A stretch of 64,000 nucleotides of DNA, from NCBI RefSeq assembly GCF_014075995.1, contig NZ_CP055153.1, forward strand, positions 2,542,001 to 2,606,000, given 5' to 3'. The DNA is from Adhaeribacter radiodurans. Lineage in GTDB: Bacteria; Bacteroidota; Bacteroidia; Cytophagales; Hymenobacteraceae. The position numbers were made by a program, and so were the translations under genes. The notes under the pieces were generated by a model that did no database searches, was not told the DNA's origin, and was given only the letters and a program-made list of their open reading frames with translations. Shown here in pieces: positions 53,595 through 62,596 of the stretch. Position 1 is the stretch's first letter, and every line of letters starts with the position of its first letter.

Positions 53595-54947
53595 ATGGAA
53601 ATAATATTGGCGATCACGGGTTTTTTGGTTGGTTTAATAGGCGCGTATCTGGCTTTAAAAGCGAAGCAAAACGCGGCGCAACAACAAGTAAACCAGGCAT
53701 TGGTAGCGCAGCAAGTTTGGCAGACCCAGGTGCAGGAAAAAAACACCGAAATAACCCAACTTAAAGAACAATTACGGATGGAGACTAACACCATTCTGGG
53801 TTTACAATCAGAGTTAACCAAAACCGAAACCGATCTTTATCATTTAAAGCAAAAGTTAGAAGATCAGAAGCTGGAAATGGAAGCACTTCGCAATAGCTTT
53901 TTGCAGCAATTTTCCAGTGTATCGAACCAGGTTTTAGTTACAAATGCGGAGCACTTTAAAAAAGCCTCGGCCGAAAACCTCGAAACCATTTTGGCCCCAT
54001 TAAAAGAACGCATCAAGGAATTTGAAACGAAAGTAGATACCACCTACGAGAAAAGTCTAAAGGAAAACACCGCCTTAAAAGAACAAATTGCCATGCTAGC
54101 CCAACTCAACCAACAAATGAGTCAGGATGCGATCAATTTAACCCGGGCTCTAAAAGGAGAACGCAAAACTCAGGGCAACTGGGGCGAATATTTACTGGAA
54201 GTTTTACTGGAAAAATCGGGTTTGAAAAAAGATGAGCATTATCGCCGCGAAGTTGTGCTCCGCAACGACGATCATAAACTGTACCGTCCGGATGTCATCG
54301 TGAATCTACCCGGTGATAAACATCTCATCATCGACTCGAAAGTTTCTTTATCCGCTTACGATGCTTATTGTAATTGCGACGATGAAGTATTGCAGCAAGC
54401 ACACTTAAACAGCCACGTACAATCTATAAGAACCCATTTTCTGGATTTAAGCAAAAAAGAATACCACCAACTCATTGGCGTAAACTCCCCCGATTTTGTA
54501 CTTATGTTTATTCCCATTGAGCCGGCCTTTAACCTGGCCATGCAGCACGACCGGGAGCTATTTATCGAAGCTTTAAATTACAACATTGTATTTGTAACCA
54601 CCTCTACCCTACTGGCTACCTTGCGTACTGTAGAAGGTGTTTGGAAACAGGAAAGTCAAAAAAATAACGTGCTAAAGATTGCCCGCGAAAGTGGTTTGCT
54701 CTACGATAAGTTCGCCAATTTTGTGGAAGATTTAAAAGCCATTGGGAAAAGCATTGAAAGCAGCCAAACCAGTTATACCGCTGCCATGAACAAACTCACC
54801 GAAGGTAAAGGCAACTTAATCCGGAAAGTGCAACAATTAAAAGTACTCGGTGCCCGTACCACCAAAACCATCGATACCAATTTTCTACGGGAATCTGACC
54901 TGGAACCGGAAAACACGCCATCTCAACCAGAACTGCTAGAAGAATAA
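53595..54947 (+). CDS. rmuC: DNA recombination protein RmuC homologue
   Basis: RmuC-family proteins are membrane-anchored nuclease-like proteins linked to recombination. The 450-residue product has one N-terminal membrane segment (about 3-22), a long coiled coil (about 25-190), and the RmuC domain (about 190-400): GNWGEYLLEVLLEKSGLKKDEHY, RPDVIVNLPGDKHLIIDSKVSLSAY, and FIPIEPAFNLAM. The C-terminal coil follows. It lies just after the R1 repeat pair; the gap to the R3 repeat follows. Confidence 0.93.
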   Translation: MEIILAITGFLVGLIGAYLALKAKQNAAQQQVNQALVAQQVWQTQVQEKNTEITQLKEQLRMETNTILGLQSELTKTETDLYHLKQKLEDQKLEMEALRNSFLQQFSSVSNQVLVTNAEHFKKASAENLETILAPLKERIKEFETKVDTTYEKSLKENTALKEQIAMLAQLNQQMSQDAINLTRALKGERKTQGNWGEYLLEVLLEKSGLKKDEHYRREVVLRNDDHKLYRPDVIVNLPGDKHLIIDSKVSLSAYDAYCNCDDEVLQQAHLNSHVQSIRTHFLDLSKKEYHQLIGVNSPDFVLMFIPIEPAFNLAMQHDRELFIEALNYNIVFVTTSTLLATLRTVEGVWKQESQKNNVLKIARESGLLYDKFANFVEDLKAIGKSIESSQTSYTAAMNKLTEGKGNLIRKVQQLKVLGARTTKTIDTNFLRESDLEPENTPSQPELLEE

Positions 54948-55119
54948 CGGGATATTAGATGTTGGATGTTGGATATTAGATTTTAACAATCATCTAAAAT
55001 GGTTAATTACCAGCCCAAAACAGCTGAACAAATGGATCAAATAATTTAACTCAGGGGAATAAATCTTACTCCATTTGACATTTATCCCAGAACCGATGCA
55101 ACAGATAGCCTAAGCCATA
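54948..55119. other. Gap with degenerate GATGTTGGAT-type short repeats
   Basis: Just after the rmuC stop, ATATTAGATGTTGGA is followed by a near-repeat TGTTGGATATTAGAT. No gene was seen. Confidence 0.4.
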
Positions 55120-55242
55120 TGCAAAGAATGACGCTAAACTGTTCGAGCGTTCAGCGAGTTTTTAGCGTCTTGATTTTTTTGGTTCTTTTTGTATCAAGAC
55201 AAAAAGAACAATACCTAAGCAATGAAACAACTTCACTAAGCA
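55120..55242 (-). repeat. R3 repeat, copy 2 (inverted relative to copy 1)
   Basis: On the minus strand GTTCTTTTTG (55200-55209) pairs with CAAAAAGAAC (55182-55191); loop TCTTGAT pairs with ATCAAGA (copy 1 has TCTTGAC with GTCAAGA, a compensated C-G to T-A change); GACGCTAAA and TTTAGCGTC pair (55161-55169 with 55130-55138). Confidence 0.8.
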
Positions 55243-55417
55243 ATCAAAGCTACTCTGTCAGCTATACGAACACCTACAAAAATTATTTAAAGTTACTTTA
55301 AACATTTACCCATAGATTTAAATTCCGATTAAAAAAGCTTTCCGAACTAAATGAAATAAACATGACTAGCTTGAAACAGTATACAGGCTAGCAACCTATT
55401 AAAAACTTTAAAAAACT

Positions 55418-56281
55418 ATGGAAGAAATAACCCAGTTGCGCATTGGCGGTGTACCCGAACACTTTAACATTCCCTGGCATCAAGCCATAGAGCAAGGATT
55501 GTTTCAGGCTGAAAACATTAATCTTACCTGGACGGAATATGCCGGAGGTACCGGTGCCATGGCGAAAGATTTACGGAATAATACCTTAGATATAGCCGTT
55601 TTACTCACCGAAGGCATAGTGGCCGATATTGCTAATGGCAACCCCAGTAAAATTGTGCAGGTGTATGTAGATTCGCCTTTAATTTGGGGCATTCACGTAC
55701 CAGCTGATTCTACCTTTCAATCCCCGGATGATTTACAAGGGAAACGCTACGCCGTAAGCCGCATGGGTTCTGGCTCGCACCTAATGGCTTTTGTGGATGC
55801 GACCCAACGTGGTTGGGATCCGCAAGTCCAGGAATTAGTTTTAGTGGGTAATTTAGATGGCGCCCGCGCCGCATTTAAAAACCAGGAAGCCGATGCATTT
55901 ATGTGGGAAAAATTTATGACCAAACCCCTCGTGGATTCCGGTGAGTTCCGGCGGGTAGGCGAAACGCTTACGCCCTGGCCTTGCTTCGTGATTGCGGTGC
56001 GGGAGGAGGTGCTGCAAACCAATTTACTTGCCATCCAAAAAGTACTTACTATTATCAATCATACCACTCAAAAATTCATGACGAATCCGCAGTCCGTTGA
56101 TTTGGTAGTAGAGAAATTTCACCTGCAACCCGAAGATGCGGTGGCCTGGTTTAAAAGCACTCGCTGGTCTACGGGCGAACCTGTATCGGAAGAAATCCTG
56201 CAAACCGTTATCTCTACTTTGCAGGATTTAAAAGTTATTACTACAGCGGTGAAACCTACAGATATATACCAGCCGGTTTAG
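55418..56281 (+). CDS. Periplasmic-binding-protein-like (type 2) protein without signal peptide
   Basis: The 287-residue protein has the type-2 substrate-binding fold of the NMT1/SsuA kind, close to the Ca3427-like group: LRIGGVPEHFNIPWHQAIEQGLFQAENINLTW, GTGAMAKDLRNNTLDIAVLLTEG, RYAVSRMGSGSHLMAFVDA. There is no signal peptide and no ABC permease or ATPase nearby, so it is not a classical transporter component. It might be a cytoplasmic binding protein or enzyme. It is followed 60 bases later by an M2 peptidase lipoprotein. Confidence 0.82.
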   Translation: MEEITQLRIGGVPEHFNIPWHQAIEQGLFQAENINLTWTEYAGGTGAMAKDLRNNTLDIAVLLTEGIVADIANGNPSKIVQVYVDSPLIWGIHVPADSTFQSPDDLQGKRYAVSRMGSGSHLMAFVDATQRGWDPQVQELVLVGNLDGARAAFKNQEADAFMWEKFMTKPLVDSGEFRRVGETLTPWPCFVIAVREEVLQTNLLAIQKVLTIINHTTQKFMTNPQSVDLVVEKFHLQPEDAVAWFKSTRWSTGEPVSEEILQTVISTLQDLKVITTAVKPTDIYQPV

Positions 56282-56341
56282 TAAATTTAAAAATTGTTCT
56301 ATAACCAGTACCTCGCCTATATAATTTAAAATTTTAAAAAT

Positions 56342-58129
56342 ATGAGAAAATTTCTGCTTTCCGGATGTGCGCTGGCGCTGTTATGGTCCTGTGAAACGAA
56401 GAAAGACTATAAGCAGCAAGCGGATACGTTTTTACAAGCGTATTCGGTGAAGTATCAAAAATTGTACACCGCCTCCAGCGAAGCAGAATGGGCCTCGAAC
56501 ACCCGAATTGTGGCCAGTGATTCTGCCAATGCGGTGGCTACTCGTAGAGCCAACGAGGCATTTGCGGCTTTTACCGGGAGTAAAGAAAACATCGAGCAAT
56601 TACAAGACTTGCTGCAGCATAAAGAAGAGTTGGAGACAATACAAGTAAAGCAATTGGAAACTGCATTACGGGCCGCCGCCAACAATCCGCAAACTGTAGC
56701 CGATGTGGTAAAAAGCCGCATTAAAGCCGAGACCGAACAATCCGAAAAACTATATGGCTTTGATTACAAACTAAACGGAAAATCGGTTACAACAAACCAG
56801 ATTGACGAAATTTTAAGAACGGAAACAGATCCGGCTAAACGTTTAGCTGCCTGGCAGGCGAGTAAAGAAGTAGGCACCGTTCTTAAACCGGGTTTAGTAA
56901 ATCTGCGGAATCTGCGTAACAAAACCGTGCAAGCGCTCGGCTACGATGATTATTTCAGTTACCAGGCCCAGGATTATGGCATGAAGCGCGAAGCCATGAT
57001 GGCTTTAATGCGCCAAATTAACCAGGAGTTAAAACCTTTGTACCGGGAACTGCACACCTACGCCCGTTACGAATTAGCCAAGAAATACGGAGTAAAAGAA
57101 GTACCTGACATGCTTCCGGCGCATTGGTTACCTAACCGCTGGGGCCAGGATTGGAGTGCAATGGTAGAAGTAAAAGGCAGTAACCTCGATGCCGCTTTAA
57201 AACCCAAAGGCGCTGAATGGCAGGTAAAACAAGCCGAACGTTTTTACCAGAGCTTGGGCTTTCCGGCCTTGCCCGCCAGTTTTTACACTAAATCCAGTTT
57301 GTACCCGGTTCCTGCCGGCGCGAACTACAAAAAGAACAACCACGCCTCAGCCTGGCACATGGATTTAGAAAACGATGTCCGTAGTTTAATGAGCGTAGAA
57401 CCAAACTCGGAATGGTACGAAACTACCCACCACGAATTAGGGCATATCTACTATTATCTCACGTACACCAACCCCAACGTACCCATCCTTTTACGCAGCG
57501 GTGCTAACCGGGCGTACCACGAAGCTATGGGTAGTTTAATGGGCTTAGCCGCTATGCAACAACCTTTTCTGGCTAATTTGCAATTAGTAGATGCGCAAGC
57601 CAAAGCCGACCAGGTACAAAATTTACTAAAAGAAGCTTTAAACTACGTGGTGTTTGTTCCGTTTGCTTCTGGGGTTATGAGTGAGTTTGAGCACGATTTA
57701 TACGCCAAAAACTTAGCACCCGCAGACTTTAACAAACGCTGGTGGGAACTGGCGCAACAATACCAGGGCATTGTACCACCCAACGAACGTAGTGATAAAT
57801 ACGCTGATGCCACTACTAAAACGCACATCAACGACGACCCGGCGCAGTATTATGATTATGCCTTGTCGTTTGTAATTTTGTTTCAGTTGCATGACCATAT
57901 TGCTACCAAAATTTTAAAACAAGATCCGCACGCCACGAACTACTATGGCAATAAAGAAGTAGGTAAGTTTTTAACCAGCATCATGTACCCCGGTGCCAGC
58001 GCCGATTGGCGGCAAGTACTAAAAGAAAAAACCGGGGAAGATTTGAGTGCCCGCGCCATGATCGCCTACTTTCAGCCGTTAATGGACTACCTGAAAACTC
58101 AAAACAAAGGCAGGAAGTACACACTATAG
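56342..58129 (+). CDS. M2-family (angiotensin-converting-enzyme-like) dipeptidyl carboxypeptidase, lipoprotein
   Basis: The 595-residue protein begins with a signal peptide ending LLWSC (lipidated Cys). It has the M2 layout: all-helical, with zinc site H364-E-L-G-H368 in ETTHHELGHIYYY, and Glu in YHEAMGSLMG downstream as third ligand. YAEHF-like and substrate regions such as HIND...PAQYYDYALSFVILFQLHDHI match the family. Bacterial members cut C-terminal dipeptides. The protein is probably periplasmic and membrane-anchored. Confidence 0.92.
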   Translation: MRKFLLSGCALALLWSCETKKDYKQQADTFLQAYSVKYQKLYTASSEAEWASNTRIVASDSANAVATRRANEAFAAFTGSKENIEQLQDLLQHKEELETIQVKQLETALRAAANNPQTVADVVKSRIKAETEQSEKLYGFDYKLNGKSVTTNQIDEILRTETDPAKRLAAWQASKEVGTVLKPGLVNLRNLRNKTVQALGYDDYFSYQAQDYGMKREAMMALMRQINQELKPLYRELHTYARYELAKKYGVKEVPDMLPAHWLPNRWGQDWSAMVEVKGSNLDAALKPKGAEWQVKQAERFYQSLGFPALPASFYTKSSLYPVPAGANYKKNNHASAWHMDLENDVRSLMSVEPNSEWYETTHHELGHIYYYLTYTNPNVPILLRSGANRAYHEAMGSLMGLAAMQQPFLANLQLVDAQAKADQVQNLLKEALNYVVFVPFASGVMSEFEHDLYAKNLAPADFNKRWWELAQQYQGIVPPNERSDKYADATTKTHINDDPAQYYDYALSFVILFQLHDHIATKILKQDPHATNYYGNKEVGKFLTSIMYPGASADWRQVLKEKTGEDLSARAMIAYFQPLMDYLKTQNKGRKYTL

Positions 58130-58228
58130 ATGTTAGAAACTAGACACAAGACACAAGACACTAGATTTCAGGAAATGAATATAGAATTTAGGTGAGGCAA
58201 TTTAGGATTCAACTTTAACACATCAACA
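58130..58228. other. Degenerate TAGATGTTAGA/AGACACAAGACA repeats after the M2 gene
   Basis: Immediately after the stop, short repeats of AGACACAAGACA type occur (58127-58165), and a related sequence in reverse, GTGTCTAACATCTAG, at 58286-58300. They flank the terminator at 58229. Confidence 0.4.
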
Positions 58229-58255
58229 AAAAAGGCAGCCTGTTGCTGCCTTTTT
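58229..58255. terminator. Bidirectional terminator between M2 peptidase and pirin genes
   Basis: AAAAAGGCAGC pairs with GCTGCCTTTTT (11 bp) across a 5-base loop. Confidence 0.88.
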
Positions 58256-58295
58256 AATTATATTAATCTTATAAATAGAATTTAGTGTCTAACAT

Positions 58296-59012
58296 CTAGT
58301 AGTTAGCCTCCACTGCCGGAACGTCTATTAAAATAAAAGAGCTATCCTGGCTGGCCCGGATTAAGATGGCGCTTTCATCGTCAATGCGCAACTGATCGTT
58401 GGCAGTGGCTTGCATGCCATTGGCAAACAATTCGCCTTCTAAAACATAAATTAAAGTTTTCCGAATCTCGAAAGTTTTAAAATCTATCTCTTTATCTTTT
58501 TTTAAATAGGAATAGTAAACTGTAGAGTTTGAATTCATAAACACTACATCTTCTAATACTTTTTGCCCTGTTACTAGCGGAATTAATTCGTTTTTGCTAT
58601 CGTGAAAATCAACGTGTTTTTGCTCGTACGATGGATTTAAGGCTCGTTTATTCGTAAGGAACCATAACTGGAGCAAGTGCAATTCTTTATCGCTGTTATT
58701 GGTTTCAGAATGCGTAATTCCTGTTCCAGCAGTCATTCGTTGCACATCGCCGGTACTAATTATCGTTTTATTACCCATGCTATCTTCGTGCGTTACTTCT
58801 CCGTCTAATACAATGGTAATAATTTCCATTTCGGAGTGTGGGTGTTGCGGAAAACCAGATTTTGGTGCTACGTAGTCGTCGTTAAAAACCCGCAAAGGTC
58901 CGAATTGCATATTGGTCGGGTCGTAGTAATCGGCAAAAGAAAATAAAAAATGCGATTTCAGCCAACCAGCCGACGAGAAATGGCGGTCTTCGGCATTAAT
59001 AAGTTTTACCAT
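58296..59012 (-). CDS. Pirin-family bicupin protein
   Basis: The 238-residue protein has the pirin N-domain: FSFADYYDPTNMQFGPLRVFNDDYVAPKSGFPQHPHSEMEIITIVLDGEVTHEDSMGN, with His and Glu iron-ligand positions (HPHSEME, THED). The second cupin (about 130-235) is typical of the YhhW-type, some of which are quercetin dioxygenases. The role here is unknown. Single leftward gene. Confidence 0.9.
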   Translation of the reverse strand: MVKLINAEDRHFSSAGWLKSHFLFSFADYYDPTNMQFGPLRVFNDDYVAPKSGFPQHPHSEMEIITIVLDGEVTHEDSMGNKTIISTGDVQRMTAGTGITHSETNNSDKELHLLQLWFLTNKRALNPSYEQKHVDFHDSKNELIPLVTGQKVLEDVVFMNSNSTVYYSYLKKDKEIDFKTFEIRKTLIYVLEGELFANGMQATANDQLRIDDESAILIRASQDSSFILIDVPAVEANY

Positions 59013-59107
59013 AGTTTTTTGTAGTGAGAGTATAGGAATTCTTTATATTCTAATCTTTCTTTAAAATACGCGAGATTAGTTTATAAGTTAAAGCAGCAAA
59101 GCAGGAA

Positions 59108-59137
59108 CAGTAATTTTAAAAGAAATTAAAATTACTG
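59108..59137. promoter_or_regulatory. Inverted repeat upstream of pirin gene
   Basis: CAGTAATTTT (59108-59117) pairs with AAAATTACTG (59128-59137), about 95 bases before the pirin start. It could be an operator or part of the neighbouring terminator region. Confidence 0.35.
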
Positions 59138-59140
59138 ATA

Positions 59141-59176
59141 AATAAAAAGCCCGGTTTACAAATAAGTAAACCGGGC
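59141..59176 (-). terminator. Terminator after XRE-S24 regulator gene
   Basis: GCCCGGTTTAC (59149-59159) pairs with GTAAACCGGGC (59166-59176), and on the minus strand TTTTTATT follows. Confidence 0.88.
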
Positions 59177-59201
59177 GATCAGGATGATATAATTGTTTAA
59201 C

Positions 59202-59978
59202 TTAAGCTTTCTTTAATTTAAGTACTTCTTGTTGCAGGTCTAACACAATTGAGGTAAGCTTATTTAATGATAAATCCGCAATCGGGAAAGTGGTGCTAAT
59301 GTAAGCGCGGGCTTCCCAAATCTCTAAAATATCTTCTACTTGAATTTGATAAGGTGAATAAGATGGATTATCTGAATGAAGATACAGTACAGCTTCGTTC
59401 TTTAATTTATTAAATATCCGCTTAAAAACAACGCCTTCTTTCTGACTTACAATAATGCAGGGCGTGCCATCTTTTATCGTACTCCAATCTTCAATAAAGC
59501 GTCCAATGATTACCGCACCCGAAGCAATGGGTAACATAGAATCACCGGCAATCTCAAATGCCCGGTGCGTACCTTGGGTACTTAACATAGGTAGCCGGAA
59601 GCGTGGTAATTCTTCGATAAATTCCGGATCAGCGTATCCGTTCAGGTAACCGGCACTGGCGCGCTGAGGCACTAATTCAATATTTTCTTTATCTTCCCGG
59701 TCAACGGTAATAGCTAATACTCGCAAGTTTCCTTTACTGGATCGCTGAACCGCCATACTGCTAGATTCCGTACTGCTCGATGGCAAATCTTTAGTAATTA
59801 AAATATCTAAAGAAATATTAAACAGCTTGGATATATTTACTAAGGTGCTTAGTTTTGGTTCGGCGCGGCCTTCTTCGTAAGCTCCAATCAAGGAACGCTT
59901 AATGTTGAGCTTTTCGGCTAACTGTGACTGGGTTAGACCCGTTTGCTTTCTCAGAAATTTTAAATTAGTATTTATCAT
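59202..59978 (-). CDS. XRE-family repressor with S24 (LexA-like) peptidase domain
   Basis: The 258-residue protein has an N-terminal helix-turn-helix (about 1-60: LRKQTGLTQSQLAEKLNIKRSLIGAYEEGRAEPKLSTLVNI) and a C-terminal S24 domain with the Ser of AGDSMLPIASG and the Lys of VVFKRIFN. This is the layout of phage CI-type and LexA-like repressors that cut themselves in response to RecA-like signals. No prophage genes lie nearby. Dyads in its upstream region are candidate autoregulatory operators. Confidence 0.88.
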   Translation of the reverse strand: MINTNLKFLRKQTGLTQSQLAEKLNIKRSLIGAYEEGRAEPKLSTLVNISKLFNISLDILITKDLPSSSTESSSMAVQRSSKGNLRVLAITVDREDKENIELVPQRASAGYLNGYADPEFIEELPRFRLPMLSTQGTHRAFEIAGDSMLPIASGAVIIGRFIEDWSTIKDGTPCIIVSQKEGVVFKRIFNKLKNEAVLYLHSDNPSYSPYQIQVEDILEIWEARAYISTTFPIADLSLNKLTSIVLDLQQEVLKLKKA

Positions 59979-59992
59979 GCCTTTGTTTTCCT

Positions 59993-60038
59993 ATTTCCTT
60001 TTACGGAAATTTATTCTTTTAGACAAAGTAAATTTACT
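59993..60038. promoter_or_regulatory. Dyads upstream of the XRE-S24 gene
   Basis: ATTTCC-TTTTAC-GGAAAT (59993-60010) lies 15 bases before the start codon, and AGTAAATTTACT (60027-60038) is a perfect 12 bp palindrome. Both are plausible operator sites. Confidence 0.4.
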
Positions 60039-60278
60039 AATTTTTTTATTAATTCTAAATCATTTAGCAAATTAATTCAGAAGCATTTAGAAATATTCTT
60101 TAATTTATTTAAAAAAATAGCACACGCAAGCCCAACGAACAGACATGCGCCGGAAAATTTAAATTTAGAAAGAAATGTGACGTTAATTTTAACTACTTAG
60201 GTTGTTCTTAACCCAACAAGTAAGTACTATTAATAGAAAATACTAGGTCATTAATGCGCTAGCCTCATTCAGTATCAT

Positions 60279-62414
60279 TTATTTAACTGGCTGCTGTTTT
60301 CGTTTGTAAACTGCCAAAGCCATGCGAATGGTATTGTAATCTACAGAGCCCCCAAAATGATCGAAATATTCCTTTAATTTAGTTTCCGCCCCTAATTGAT
60401 TAATAGTAGGTTCTAATTTCAGGTAATCGGAAACAGAGATAAATTCTTTAATGTCGATGGCGTAGCCTTGCTCGTACAAAGTGGCTAAATGCGAATAAAT
60501 AGTAACAATGTTTAAGTTTCGCTGCAAAGCAATTTCATTAGGTTTAAAACCTTGCTTGTAGGCCTCCAGAGTTACTAAATGAGTTGCGCCTTTTACTTTA
60601 TTGCCTTGCTCCTGCTGGTCGGTTACAAAAGAAATTATTTCGTTTATAAAAGCTTCGCCGTAGTTTTCAAGTTTTACCATACCCACTCCAGAAATGGATA
60701 GCATGGCTGGTCGGCTGGTTGGTTTTTCCTGGGCCATTTCACTTAAAGTAGTATCGCTGAATACCACGTAAGGCGGCACATTATTCTGGTCGGCTATTTT
60801 CTTACGCAGCGCACGCAACCGCTCAAACAATTCGTCTTTTAAAATTTCTTTCTTGCTCTTGGTTTTAACGGGCGCTTGTACTTCGGTTGCCGCATTAGGC
60901 TCGAATTTAACTAGGGCAAATGGTTTGCTCTGCATTAATACTTCTTTCCCGGCCGGGGTAATTTTTAAAGTATAAGCATCGTCGTAGGCTATTTCCAAGA
61001 GGCCCTGGTTAATCATTTGGTGCAAGTAGCTTTGCCAATCGATATAAGATAAATCGCGGCCGGCACCGTAGGTTTTTATGCGGTCGAAATTCTTTTCCAA
61101 TACCTGTTGGCTGCGGGAACCGCGTAATACATCAATCACCAAACCCAAAGAGGCTTTTTCTAACATGCGGGCTACGGCCGATAGTGCTTTTTGCGCGTGT
61201 ACTGTACCATCGAAAGAAGCGGGCGGATTGCGGCAGATATCACAGTTATTACAATCTTTTTTAAGCGTTTCGCCAAAATAATTTAGTAAAATTTTCCGGC
61301 GGCAACTGGTAGCTTCGGCGAATTGCTGCATGCGCTCTAATTTTACTAATTGCAGTTCCTGCTGTTTCTTATCGCCTTCGGTGAGCATTTTACGCATATT
61401 CAACACATCGGCGTACGAGTAAAATAACAAGGCATTAGCGGGCGCACCATCGCGGCCTCCTCTCCCAATTTCCTGGTAGTAACTTTCGATATTCTTCGGT
61501 AAGTTGTAATGAATTACCCAGCGTACATTCGATTTGTCGATGCCCATGCCAAAAGCAATGGTAGCGCACATAATCTGAATATTGTCTTTTAGAAAGGCGC
61601 TTTGGGTAGTTGCCCGGGCATTTGCCGATAAACCAGCGTGATAATGGGCAGCTTTATAACCTTGAGCCGTTAATTTCTGACTGAGCGATTCGGTGGTACT
61701 GCGACTTAAACAATATATAATACCTGGTTGTCCTTTGTGCCGATCGAGAAAGTCGATGATGCGGTTAAACCGGTTGCGCCCCGGTAAAACTGTTAGATTA
61801 ATATTGGGCCGGTCGAAGGAAGAAATAAAAATAGCCGGATCCTGCAAGCGCAATTGTTGTTGAATATCCTTTTGCGTCAGACGATCGGCGGTGGCGGTTA
61901 GGGCAATTACCGGCACCGTAGGAAACTGTTCTTTTAAAGAACGCAATTGGGTATACTCCGGCCGGAAATCATGTCCCCAAGCCGAAATACAGTGCGCTTC
62001 GTCAATAGCAAAAAGGTTTATTTGTAAGCGTTTTAAAAAAGAGAAAAAGCCATTCGATAATAATTTTTCCGGCGATACGTACAGCAATTTAATAGCTCGG
62101 CCAAGGCAAGCCGTTTCAATGTTATACTGCACATCCGCTGATTGGGTACTGTTAAGAAAAGCAGCATTTACCCCATTCGCTGTAAGGGCTTTCACCTGGT
62201 CTTGCATAAGCGCAATTAAAGGCGAAACTACCACGCAAATACCCGGCATCACCAAAGCGGGTACCTGGTAGCACATCGACTTACCACCGCCCGTTGGCAT
62301 TAAAACAATCGCATCGCGTTTTGCTAAAACCGTAGCTATTATATCTTCCTGCATGGGCCGGAAACGGTCATAACCAAAAAACTTTTTTAATACTTGTTGC
62401 GCGGCTGTAATCAT
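60279..62414 (-). CDS. recQ: ATP-dependent DNA helicase RecQ
   Basis: The 711-residue helicase has the RecQ order: motif 0 and Walker A MPTGGGKSMCY (Lys45), DEAH in AIDEAHCISAWGHDFRPEY, ATADRLTQ, MGIDKSNVRWVIHYNLP and QEIGRGGRDG, then a zinc-binding RQC domain (four Cys in CRRKILLNYFG...CNNCDICRNPP), HRDC (about 520-600) and a C-terminal helix-turn-helix-like domain (about 605-705). It unwinds recombination intermediates. At 711 residues it is longer than the classical 609-residue E. coli protein because of this last domain. Confidence 0.95.
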   Translation of the reverse strand: MITAAQQVLKKFFGYDRFRPMQEDIIATVLAKRDAIVLMPTGGGKSMCYQVPALVMPGICVVVSPLIALMQDQVKALTANGVNAAFLNSTQSADVQYNIETACLGRAIKLLYVSPEKLLSNGFFSFLKRLQINLFAIDEAHCISAWGHDFRPEYTQLRSLKEQFPTVPVIALTATADRLTQKDIQQQLRLQDPAIFISSFDRPNINLTVLPGRNRFNRIIDFLDRHKGQPGIIYCLSRSTTESLSQKLTAQGYKAAHYHAGLSANARATTQSAFLKDNIQIMCATIAFGMGIDKSNVRWVIHYNLPKNIESYYQEIGRGGRDGAPANALLFYSYADVLNMRKMLTEGDKKQQELQLVKLERMQQFAEATSCRRKILLNYFGETLKKDCNNCDICRNPPASFDGTVHAQKALSAVARMLEKASLGLVIDVLRGSRSQQVLEKNFDRIKTYGAGRDLSYIDWQSYLHQMINQGLLEIAYDDAYTLKITPAGKEVLMQSKPFALVKFEPNAATEVQAPVKTKSKKEILKDELFERLRALRKKIADQNNVPPYVVFSDTTLSEMAQEKPTSRPAMLSISGVGMVKLENYGEAFINEIISFVTDQQEQGNKVKGATHLVTLEAYKQGFKPNEIALQRNLNIVTIYSHLATLYEQGYAIDIKEFISVSDYLKLEPTINQLGAETKLKEYFDHFGGSVDYNTIRMALAVYKRKQQPVK

Positions 62415-62439
62415 CTTTCCTGTTTTGCTCTCCTAACAA

Positions 62440-62447
62440 CAAATTTA
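62440..62447 (-). promoter_or_regulatory. Candidate -7 box for recQ
   Basis: Reads TAAATTTG on the minus strand (TAnnTTTG), with a leader of about 19 bases. No clear -33. Confidence 0.35.
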
Positions 62448-62596
62448 AGGTTTTAGATGCAAGGTTTAAAAAGTTTTTGGTCGGTAAGCTAAACGAAAGC
62501 AGACTATTTGGCTAAATGCTTGTATTTAACTGAACATGCCTGTTTGAGCCGCGTACAATTAAACTTAACTGTTCTTTTAACCTCAATTTAAAAACT

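Noticed and set aside
55119-55301. A 60-codon ORF over R3 copy 2
   Set aside because: It runs through the hairpin and pseudoknot sequence of the repeat, has no counterpart in copy 1 and no family resemblance.
62484-62520. Possible sixth R1 copy near GCTAAACGAAAGC and TTTGGCTAAATG
   Set aside because: Only a short stretch is similar and none of the other helices is present.
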